Shown: positions 1-4,816 of the stretch, in pieces
How positions within the stretch are numbered: the stretch's first letter is position 1
Layout: every line of letters begins with the position of its first letter
Assembly: GCA_905193995.1 (NCBI GenBank)
Contig: CAJJQT010000140.1
Location: 1-5,480 of the forward strand
Direction: 5' to 3'
DNA length: 5,480 bases
DNA from: an uncultured Porphyromonadaceae bacterium
Lineage (GTDB): Bacteria > Bacteroidota > Bacteroidia > Bacteroidales > Muribaculaceae
The notes under the pieces: generated by a model
Seen by the model: the letters and a program-made list of their open reading frames with translations, nothing else
What the model was told of the DNA's origin: nothing
The model's database searches: none
Translations under genes and position numbers: made by a program

Positions 1-53
1 AGACGATGCTTTAATCGTCATGGGCGGTTGTGGCGCGTTTCATCGTATTGGCG

Positions 54-67
54 CCCTTGCGCAAGGC
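54..67 (-). terminator. Possible hairpin after the I9-like lipoprotein gene
   Basis: A 12-base perfect palindrome (CCTTGCGCAAGG, 55-66) begins about 11 bases past the TAA stop of the lipoprotein gene on the minus strand. It could fold into a short stem in that transcript. No T-run follows it, so a classical intrinsic terminator is not supported; it may be a weak 3'-end structure or chance. Confidence 0.2.
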
Positions 68-77
68 GATTGGAAGT

Positions 78-395
78 TTACTGAAGCTGCATGATCCGGT
101 CGCGGACAACGGAAAGAACGCCTCGTACGGAGGAAAAATATCGGATGGCGTTGTCCTCCGTACGGCCTTCGGGAACCGTGACGGCTATGCCGTTGATGTT
201 TTCATAGATATACAGGATTATCGATCCGTATTTATCGGCAGCCTTCAGCAGGTCTTCTTTCCCCTCTTCGGGATCATAGTAAATGATGAGATTGGCGGCT
301 TCAGTGTTGCCGCCGGTTGACTTTGAGGCCGCGCAGGCAGCCAGAAAGGATGCCGACGCGACAACAAGCGCTTTTATGATTCGTATTACAGGCAT
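78..395 (-). CDS. Small lipoprotein with peptidase-inhibitor I9-like domain
   Basis: This encodes a 105-residue predicted lipoprotein. Residues 1-20 are a signal peptide with basic residues R5 and K8 and a hydrophobic core, ending in the lipobox L18-A19-A20-C21. C21 should be lipidated. No acidic cluster follows the Cys, so a periplasm-facing anchor is more likely than surface export. The mature part, from about residue 35, reads as beta-alpha-beta-beta-alpha-beta. It begins with a strand (NLIIYYDP), then a Lys/Glu-rich helix ending in KYG, a strand pair including the hallmark-like NINGIAVTVP, a second helix, and a final strand with SVVRDRIMQL. This is the pattern of the subtilisin propeptide/inhibitor I9 family (known: YxNxxNGFA and a terminal V-x-x-x-x). 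No protease domain is attached, so it would be a stand-alone inhibitor or chaperone-like domain, as with the yeast proteinase B inhibitor (inference). The start is fixed by the signal peptide, and a promoter lies at 432-462. Fold assignment is by pattern only. Confidence 0.72.
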   Translation of the reverse strand: MPVIRIIKALVVASASFLAACAASKSTGGNTEAANLIIYYDPEEGKEDLLKAADKYGSIILYIYENINGIAVTVPEGRTEDNAIRYFSSVRGVLSVVRDRIMQLQ

Positions 396-431
396 TTATG
401 TGATTACTGATAAACGGTCAGTACGACGGCA

Positions 432-462
432 CAAAAATACGTCAAATTATCGTGATAAACAA
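432..462 (-). promoter_or_regulatory. Bacteroidetes-type promoter for the I9-like lipoprotein
   Basis: On the minus strand the -7 element is TATTTTTG (439 to 432), an exact fit to TAnnTTTG. The -33 element TTG is at 462-460, with exactly 20 bases between them. Transcription should start near 425-428, giving a leader of about 30 bases before the ATG at 395. The leader shows no Shine-Dalgarno sequence, as is usual in this phylum. Confidence 0.6.
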
Positions 463-479
463 GTTGAGGGGATATTAGC

Positions 480-502
480 AAAAAAACGTACGGGGCGCCC
501 CG
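480..502 (-). terminator. GC palindrome followed by seven T residues
   Basis: Read on the minus strand, the 12-base palindrome CGGGGCGCCCCG (502-491) is followed after four bases by a run of seven T (486-480). A short GC stem plus a U-run resembles an intrinsic terminator for the secreted-protein gene that ends at 593. The stem has almost no loop, so folding would sacrifice inner pairs; it may act as a second stop behind the stronger hairpin at 520-545. Confidence 0.35.
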
Positions 503-519
503 GAGGTGATAAATTATTA

Positions 520-545
520 GCCGCGCAGCAAAGTTGCCGCGCGGC
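520..545 (-). terminator. Strong GC hairpin downstream of the secreted-protein gene
   Basis: On the minus strand the 26 bases form a stem with arms GCCGCGC and GCGCGGC, extended inward by a G-U pair and GCAA/TTGC-type pairs, giving about 11 pairs around a tiny loop. The inner wobble is G-U on the minus-strand RNA but A-C on the plus strand, so the structure favours minus-strand transcription, matching the gene ending at 593. It is followed by an A/T-rich stretch (TAATAATTTATC), not a clean U-run, so termination efficiency is uncertain. Confidence 0.45.
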
Positions 546-592
546 CATTTCCATAACTTCGCGAAGAGTATTTATCAAAAGATAAGCAGCCC

Positions 593-1432
593 CTACCTGA
601 TATAGACTTTTTCGGCCCGCGATCCGGTGCGTCGGATGTAGCAGCCGCTCGAAGGCTCGGCTACGCGCATGCCCTGGAGCGTGTAGTATTCGGGAGTGCC
701 TTCTTCTGTTGAGATTTCTGCATCGCTGACACCTTGCCAGTCGGGCATGTAGATGACCGTCTCGGGAGCGTTGCAGCCGCCGAGGTCGTCCTCGTCGATT
801 TCATCGCCGAGGTTGACGAGCGACCACATAGGCGCGGCGATATGGATTTCGTGGTTTTCGAAAGTCGTCACCAGATCGGGGCATTTCTCATTGATTCCCA
901 CCGCGCCGTCGGGGTCGTCATAGAAGAACAGGCTGTAGCCTTCGAAATTATGCACTATGTATTCGATAGGAGTCTTGCTGATGGGATGAATGGCTGTGAT
1001 GCCCGTGAACTGCGGCATGATGATTATCAGACGCGGGTCAGTCATGTCGATGATGAGGTCGCGGTTTTCTTTCAGGCCTTCGTGGAACTGGCTGAACCAT
1101 CCCGTGGCGCTCCGCCATGGCTCGACGATGCGTATGTAGCCTTCGGGAGTGGTACTCCGCTGGAACATGCAGGTGAGCACATATTTCGTCGGATCGACGC
1201 GGTTGCCGTCGTCATCGCGCCATATGCATGTGAGCCAGCCGTCGTAGATCTCGCCCTGCCCCCAGTCCTGCCAGCCGTAGTCGTGGCCGTCTATAAGGGT
1301 GGGGCGTGCGGCCGACATCAGTTCGGTCCCGGCGCCGCACAGGTGAGCGAACGAACGCTCGGCCGCGGTGGGTTGTTGTGCCGATGCGACGGCGGCGACT
1401 GTCAGAAATGAAAGAGTTAACAGCAGTTTCAT
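593..1432 (-). CDS. Secreted protein of unknown function, Bacteroidetes C-terminal motif
   Basis: I do not recognise a named function. The 279-residue product starts with a clear signal peptide (MKLLLTLSFL, cleavage probably after A-S-A at residue 18), so it is exported. Residues 53-105 are rich in Trp and Tyr: a W-x-x-W-G-Q-G-x-x-Y-D-G-W segment, then KYVLTCMFQRS and an EGYIRIVEPWRS stretch. This alternation (YxDGW, a Tyr-Val strand, xGxYRLxxPW) is familiar from Prevotella and Muribaculaceae secreted beta-sandwich proteins. The middle (128-200) has alternating hydrophobic strands and acidic turns. Residues 249-279 hold a YYTLQGMRV segment, a CYI segment and a terminal KVYIR. This resembles the short 'YYNLQGxRV-P-GxYI-KxxxR' tails common in this group and related to type IX sorting tails; whether it directs secretion here is unknown. 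It stands alone, with likely terminators at 480-545 and a divergent acetyltransferase upstream. Confidence 0.8.
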   Translation of the reverse strand: MKLLLTLSFLTVAAVASAQQPTAAERSFAHLCGAGTELMSAARPTLIDGHDYGWQDWGQGEIYDGWLTCIWRDDDGNRVDPTKYVLTCMFQRSTTPEGYIRIVEPWRSATGWFSQFHEGLKENRDLIIDMTDPRLIIIMPQFTGITAIHPISKTPIEYIVHNFEGYSLFFYDDPDGAVGINEKCPDLVTTFENHEIHIAAPMWSLVNLGDEIDEDDLGGCNAPETVIYMPDWQGVSDAEISTEEGTPEYYTLQGMRVAEPSSGCYIRRTGSRAEKVYIR

Positions 1433-1470
1433 AGAAAAATGTTTTTAAGGTTGTATATTGTATTCGGCTG

Positions 1471-1496
1471 ATAGCGCCACGACCCTAAGCCGCTAT
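1471..1496. repeat. Short inverted repeat in the divergent spacer
   Basis: Arms ATAGCG (1471-1476) and CGCTAT (1491-1496) are exact complements separated by 14 bases, in the 119-base spacer between the divergent secreted-protein and acetyltransferase genes. The arrangement would suit an operator for a dimeric regulator, but six-base arms are weak evidence. I see no fully convincing TAnnTTTG promoter with a -33 partner on either strand here. The nearest are TAATTTTTG (minus, one base too long) and ATTTTTTG (plus). Confidence 0.2.
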
Positions 1497-1551
1497 GCAA
1501 AAATTAGCCTTGGCCGTGCAATTTTTTGTGTCGGACGGACGTTAGACTTGT

Positions 1552-2148
1552 ATGAAAACTGAACTTGAAAAGTGCATGGCCGGTGAAATATACGACTGCC
1601 ATGCTCCGGTTTTTGTCGAGCGCAAGGCCCGCGCTTCCGAATGGTGCGCCCGCTATAACAGTGTGCCTTATTCTGAACGGCACCGACGCTACGGCATGCT
1701 TAAGGAGCTTTTCGGCAGTGTCGGCAAGAATGTCTCGGTCGGCGACGATTTTATCTGTGGATTCGGCTGCAACATATACATCGGCGACAATGTCTCGATA
1801 AATCTGCGCTGTATGCTCATCGACTGCAACCGGATCGTCATCGGCAACGATGTACTAATAGCTCCGGGCGTCCAGATCAACACTTCGTCGCATCCCGTCG
1901 AGTTCTCCGAAAGGCTTAATCCCGACTGGCAGCCCGGTTCGGCCGCTTACCGTTGGCAGACCTATGCCCGCCCAATCGTGATAGAAGACGGCTGTTGGAT
2001 CGGAGCCGGCTGCCTCATACTTCCGGGCGTCACCGTGGGTGCCGGATCTGTCATCGGTGCGGGAAGCATTGTCTACCCGCCGGCAGTGTCGCCGTCGGCA
2101 ACCCATGCCGCGTCATCCGCCGCATCAACTCAAAATAGAAGCAAGTAA
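1552..2148 (+). CDS. Maltose/galactoside-type O-acetyltransferase, C-terminus frameshifted
   Basis: This is a left-handed beta-helix acetyltransferase of the maltose O-acetyltransferase/NodL/LacA type. The family moves acetyl from acetyl-CoA to a sugar hydroxyl in the cytoplasm. The N-terminal maltose-acetyltransferase segment is present (MKTELEKCMAGEIYD, then ARYN near 33-36), which fixes the start. Hexapeptide repeats run from about residue 56 to 173. The catalytic His is H114 in TSSHP, followed by the usual ERLNPDW insert loop and the WIGAGCLILPGVTVGAGSVIGAGS coils. After V174 (codon 2071-2073) the frame is wrong. The family ending, LPAGSVAVGNPCRVIRR, is encoded from about 2073 to 2138 in another frame with its own TAG. 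Instead the product ends in 24 Ala/Ser/Pro-rich residues up to 2148. Between V174 and the shifted Pro only 2 bases remain where the family has four codons, so about 10 bases appear to be missing. Substrate is unknown. It sits 2 bases before the HAD gene, probably in one operon. Confidence 0.85.
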   Translation: MKTELEKCMAGEIYDCHAPVFVERKARASEWCARYNSVPYSERHRRYGMLKELFGSVGKNVSVGDDFICGFGCNIYIGDNVSINLRCMLIDCNRIVIGNDVLIAPGVQINTSSHPVEFSERLNPDWQPGSAAYRWQTYARPIVIEDGCWIGAGCLILPGVTVGAGSVIGAGSIVYPPAVSPSATHAASSAASTQNRSK

Positions 2149-2150
2149 CT

Positions 2151-2771
2151 ATGATCAGGACGATACTTTTTGATATGGGCGGGGTGGTTTTTCTGCAGGA
2201 CACGCAGGAGGCTTTCCGCAGGTTTACGGAAATCGGCGTTGACGCGCGCAAATTCATGGGCGACTACGGCCAGAAAGGCTTCTTCCTCGCGCTTGAAAAG
2301 GGCGAGATCTCGGCCGATGAGTTCTGCGGCGAGATCTCGGCGCTGATCGGCCGTCCCGTGACCTGGGACGAAATGCAGCATTGCTGGCTCGGCTTCCTGA
2401 AATCCGTGCCGTCCGACCGCTTGCGCACCCTCGAACGCCTTCGCCAACGATACCGCATCTGCCTGGCCAGCAATACCAATCCGTTCATAATGGCCTATAC
2501 CCGCGGCGACCGCTTCAGCGGCGACGGACACGGCATAGAGCATTATTTCGACCGGCTGTACTGCAGCTACGAGATGGGCGTCTGCAAGCCCGATGCTGAA
2601 TTTTTCGAAAAGATTCTTGCCCAGGAGGACGTCAGCCCGTCGGAAACGGTGTTCGTCGACGACAGCCGCAAGAACATCGAGGCAGCCGAGAGGCTCGGCA
2701 TCCGCGGACTGCTCGTCGAACCCGACTCGGACTGGACCGTGCCCCTCGAAACTCTACTCGACGCTTTTTGA
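2151..2771 (+). CDS. HAD-superfamily phosphatase, YihX-like
   Basis: This 206-residue cytoplasmic hydrolase belongs to HAD subfamily IA. Motif I is FDMGGV, with nucleophile D8. The usual acid/base Asp two residues later is replaced by G10, as also in E. coli YihX (FDLGNV), an alpha-glucose-1-phosphatase. Residues 14-100 are a helical cap containing the family's E-K-G-E-I-S segment. Motif II is S107-N-T-N, the motif III Lys is K146 in CKPDAEFFEKIL, and motif IV is VFVDD with D170-D171, followed by NIEAAERLGI. Length fits YihX (about 200). A substrate such as glucose-1-phosphate is plausible from similarity but not shown. The ATG comes 2 bases after the frameshifted acetyltransferase stop and 12 bases after the stop of the original frame, so co-transcription is likely. 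Its last 18 bases overlap the end of the opposing small membrane protein gene. Confidence 0.88.
   Translation: MIRTILFDMGGVVFLQDTQEAFRRFTEIGVDARKFMGDYGQKGFFLALEKGEISADEFCGEISALIGRPVTWDEMQHCWLGFLKSVPSDRLRTLERLRQRYRICLASNTNPFIMAYTRGDRFSGDGHGIEHYFDRLYCSYEMGVCKPDAEFFEKILAQEDVSPSETVFVDDSRKNIEAAERLGIRGLLVEPDSDWTVPLETLLDAF
2301..2341. repeat. Direct 14-base repeat within the HAD cap
   Basis: GGCGAGATCTCGGC occurs at 2301-2314 and again at 2328-2341, 27 bases apart, so in the same reading frame. It encodes GEISADEFCGEISA, two GEISA units 9 residues apart. The first GEIS matches the family's conserved cap segment. The second may be a local coincidence or a small copy event. Confidence 0.55.
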
Positions 2772-2960
2772 CTTGCGGCGGTATGTCTGGTAGTTGTCGA
2801 AACACAGATATGTGATGACGACAATGCCGAACAGTTCGAACCAGGCTTTGCCCGAACTTGGCTCCATTGCCACTTCCCATGCTCTGGCGGCGATGCACGC
2901 CAGCCCGACGGCCGTAAGTGCGAGCGATATGTTGCGTTTTACCCGATAATTTGTTGTCAT
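2754..2960 (-). CDS. Small two-helix inner-membrane protein of unknown function
   Basis: I do not recognise a named family. The 68-residue product has a basic N-terminus (R6, K8, R9), a first hydrophobic helix at about 11-28, a short loop with EPSSGKAW (33-40), a second hydrophobic helix at about 41-54, and a basic tail (YRRKSKS). By the positive-inside rule both ends face the cytoplasm with the loop outside. The even residue composition, the sensible topology and a TAnnTTTG element upstream (3004-3011) argue that it is real despite its size. Its TAG stop lies inside the 3' end of the convergent HAD gene (18-base overlap). There is no Shine-Dalgarno sequence. It might be transcribed alone or by read-through from the GH13 gene, which ends 89 bases upstream without an obvious terminator. 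Confidence 0.68.
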   Translation of the reverse strand: MTTNYRVKRNISLALTAVGLACIAARAWEVAMEPSSGKAWFELFGIVVITYLCFDNYQTYRRKSKSVE

Positions 2961-3003
2961 ATCATCGATTGATTATTTGGTTTGGCTGCTGCCGAAATCA
3001 GTG

Positions 3004-3011
3004 CAAAGTTA
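3004..3011 (-). promoter_or_regulatory. -7 promoter element for the small membrane protein
   Basis: Minus-strand TAACTTTG (3011-3004) fits the Bacteroidetes -7 consensus TAnnTTTG exactly and lies about 43 bases before the ATG at 2960, giving a leader of roughly 35-40 bases. No TTG is seen at the expected 19-21 bases upstream, so only half of the promoter is supported. Confidence 0.4.
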
Positions 3012-3049
3012 AGCAATATTTTCAAGAATCCTCCCTCCCGCCCCTGAGA

Positions 3050-4750
3050 TTATTTATTACTGAGGATTGCGATGCGGTTTGAAAATTTCAGGAATGTGAC
3101 TTTCCCGTCGGTCACAGCAGCTTTTTGGCCCGTGTATAGTTCAGTGACAGTCGAGCCGTCGGCGAAGATCCCGCTGACGTCGATCGGACATCCGTCGGCC
3201 GGGCGTAGTTTTATAAGGATTTTGTCGTTGCCGTTGTAGCGCACACATGTGTGCGTGTCAATGGTCCGCTGGAGCCCGGTGGCGATCACAGGATTGTCGC
3301 GGCGTATCTGTCCCAGACGCCGGAAGTGTTCGAGCAGTGTGCTGTCTATGTCGGCCCAGTCCATGTCGGAGCGGAACGCCTGGTCGCTGTCGACGTTCAG
3401 ACGCGCCTCGCTGAGTTTGCGGCCTGTCTCGTCGCCGTAGAAGATTTGCACTATGCCCGGTGCGAGCAGGAATGTGGTGGCGCAGTCAGTCATGTTCGAC
3501 ATGTCGGCGTCGCGGTGATACGAGTTGTTCAGGTAGCTGAACGGCTGCCAGCCGTCATGCGCCGCAAGGCTGTCGGCATACGCCTGCCAGGTGTATACGA
3601 TGCCGTCATAGTCGCCGTGCTTCGGAAAGTAGAAATTCACCATGCTCGAGAAGCCTGCATCGGCATATTCCGGCTTGAAGTCGATCGAGGCGCCGTCGAA
3701 GTCGCCGGTCATATAGAATCTGTCGGTCCAGTCGGCTGCCGGTTCGCCTTTATGTCTTGCGCGCCATCGTTCCAGAGCTTCGTTGCAGGCCTGGTTGAGC
3801 TCTTTCCAGCGGTTAAGATGCACGTTTTTGACTATGTCGCAGCGGAATCCGTCGATGCCGAATTCCTCGACCCACGATGCGATCCAGCCGATGACATACT
3901 GCATCGGCGACCATTGGCGGTCTTTGCGCAGCCCGCGTGCCGAGGGATTGACCCAGGCATCGTTGTCCGTGCCCTCGGCTCTCCATTTTCGGTGCAGAAA
4001 GTCGGGGATGCTGACCGGATCGTCGCTCTCGTCCTTGAAGTCGGGCATTCCGAAGAGTGTGGCCTGCAGCGGATCGCTTTCGGCCCAGCCCTCGTCGGGC
4101 ATACGGATCCATTCGCGGCCGTACCAGCCGTTCCACGCGGCGCGGTTTTCGAAGAATTTGTCGTAGCTCCACTCGCGGATGTGCTGCGCGGCCTCGGCTT
4201 CAGTCAGACCCGTGTCGGCGAAGCCAAGCTGCACGGCGTCGAGCAGCGTCGGATAGCCGGGATCGTTGAGGTTGGCCCCGAGCATCACGCGGATGCCCTG
4301 CGCGTGTAGCGTATCGACCAGTTCGCGAAATTCCCTGACGGTACCGTAGTTCTTGTCGGTCTGTGTGTAGTCAAGTGGATAATAACCGTGGTAGCCGTAG
4401 TGCGGGAAGTCGTTGACCGGGCCCGATCCTGACATCCATCCGTGGATCTGCTCATAGACGTCGGTCAGCCACACCACATCGACCCCCAGTTCGGTGAAAT
4501 AGCCATCTTTGGCCTTTTCAAACATCCCTTTGAAGTCGCCGCCGTGGAACGTGGCTGCGTTCAGCCGCTCGCTCCCGTAGTCGGTGATGCGGCCGTAGTT
4601 GACATCGTTGGTCGGATCACCGTTTGCGAAGCGGTCGGTAATCACAAAGTAGACAGTCGCTCCGTCCCATGAGAACGTCCGGTTGTCTGCCGCCGCAATC
4701 GCCGGCAGAGCACTGACTGCCACCGTAAGATAAGTAAGTATGGCTTTCAT
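3050..4750 (-). CDS. Secreted MalS-like GH13 protein with altered catalytic residues
   Basis: This 566-residue protein has a signal peptide (1-20, MKAILTYLTV... ending AIAA) and so acts in the periplasm or outside. The barrel closely follows E. coli periplasmic alpha-amylase MalS: FHGGDFKGM at 68-76, VYEQIHGW at 98-105, FPHYGYHGYYPLDY at 115-128, GIDGFRCDIVK at 298-308, LLAPGIVQIFYGDE at 428-441 and FRSDMDW at 459-465, then a C-terminal beta domain to 566. MalS is about 100 residues longer at the N-terminus. The catalytic centre is not canonical. Region I reads G158-A-N-L-N162-D163 instead of D-V-V-x-N-H. Region II keeps R303, nucleophile D305 and K308 but has N309 for His. Region III has D350 where the acid/base Glu belongs (MTGD for MTGE). 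Region IV has S410-Y411 where His-Asp belongs (SYLNNSY for SYLSSHD). Activity as a normal amylase is doubtful; glucan binding is a plausible role (inference). It has its own promoter and lies 66 bases after a PAS-LuxR regulator gene. Confidence 0.9.
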   Translation of the reverse strand: MKAILTYLTVAVSALPAIAAADNRTFSWDGATVYFVITDRFANGDPTNDVNYGRITDYGSERLNAATFHGGDFKGMFEKAKDGYFTELGVDVVWLTDVYEQIHGWMSGSGPVNDFPHYGYHGYYPLDYTQTDKNYGTVREFRELVDTLHAQGIRVMLGANLNDPGYPTLLDAVQLGFADTGLTEAEAAQHIREWSYDKFFENRAAWNGWYGREWIRMPDEGWAESDPLQATLFGMPDFKDESDDPVSIPDFLHRKWRAEGTDNDAWVNPSARGLRKDRQWSPMQYVIGWIASWVEEFGIDGFRCDIVKNVHLNRWKELNQACNEALERWRARHKGEPAADWTDRFYMTGDFDGASIDFKPEYADAGFSSMVNFYFPKHGDYDGIVYTWQAYADSLAAHDGWQPFSYLNNSYHRDADMSNMTDCATTFLLAPGIVQIFYGDETGRKLSEARLNVDSDQAFRSDMDWADIDSTLLEHFRRLGQIRRDNPVIATGLQRTIDTHTCVRYNGNDKILIKLRPADGCPIDVSGIFADGSTVTELYTGQKAAVTDGKVTFLKFSNRIAILSNK

Positions 4751-4751
4751 C

Positions 4752-4770
4752 GCAGAAAATATTTTTCTGC
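4752..4770. promoter_or_regulatory. Inverted repeat over the GH13 transcription start
   Basis: GCAGAAAA (4752-4759) and TTTTCTGC (4763-4770) are perfect 8-base complements around a TAT centre, one base before the GH13 start codon. The repeat touches the last base of the -7 element and covers the expected transcription start. A full RNA hairpin would not be in the transcript, so a DNA-level operator fits better than an attenuator. The binding protein is unknown; the adjacent PAS-LuxR protein is one candidate (inference). Confidence 0.4.
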
Positions 4771-4800
4771 AAAATTACCTCTTCGCCCCTGCTCCGGCAA
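4770..4800 (-). promoter_or_regulatory. Bacteroidetes-type promoter for the GH13 gene
   Basis: On the minus strand -33 TTG (4800-4798) is followed after exactly 20 bases by -7 TAATTTTG (4777-4770), an exact TAnnTTTG match. Transcription should start near 4763-4766, giving a leader of only about 13-16 bases before the ATG at 4750. It lies wholly in the 66-base gap after the regulator's stop codon, so the GH13 gene can be expressed independently of the regulator. Confidence 0.6.
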
Positions 4801-4816
4801 TACTGAAAAATAACCA

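Noticed and set aside
1..21. Possible start of another minus-strand gene (ATG at 21-19, reading M-T-I-K-A-S-S)
   Set aside because: Only seven codons are visible before the window ends, with no promoter or family signal, so it cannot be supported.
30..320. Plus-strand frame opposite the small lipoprotein
   Set aside because: The minus-strand frame has an exact lipobox, an I9-like pattern and a matched promoter; the plus frame has none of these.
734..1411. Plus-strand open frame (225 codons) opposite the secreted-protein gene
   Set aside because: The minus-strand frame has a signal peptide and a family-like tail; the plus frame is Ala/Val/Asp-rich mirror sequence with no motif.
1524..1551. 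TAGACTTG just before the acetyltransferase start as a -7 promoter element
   Set aside because: It ends one base before the ATG, has one mismatch to TAnnTTTG and no TTG at 19-21 bases upstream, so it would need a leaderless transcript.
1953..2138. Separate small plus-strand gene ending in the acetyltransferase-like C-terminus
   Set aside because: Only its last 20 or so residues make family sense. It is best explained as the original frame of the acetyltransferase after a frameshift, not as an independent gene.
3251..4309. Long plus-strand open frame (352 codons) opposite the GH13 gene
   Set aside because: It is antisense to a clearly homologous MalS-like gene, and its translation lacks recognisable motifs. 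High G+C codon bias often leaves such mirror frames open.
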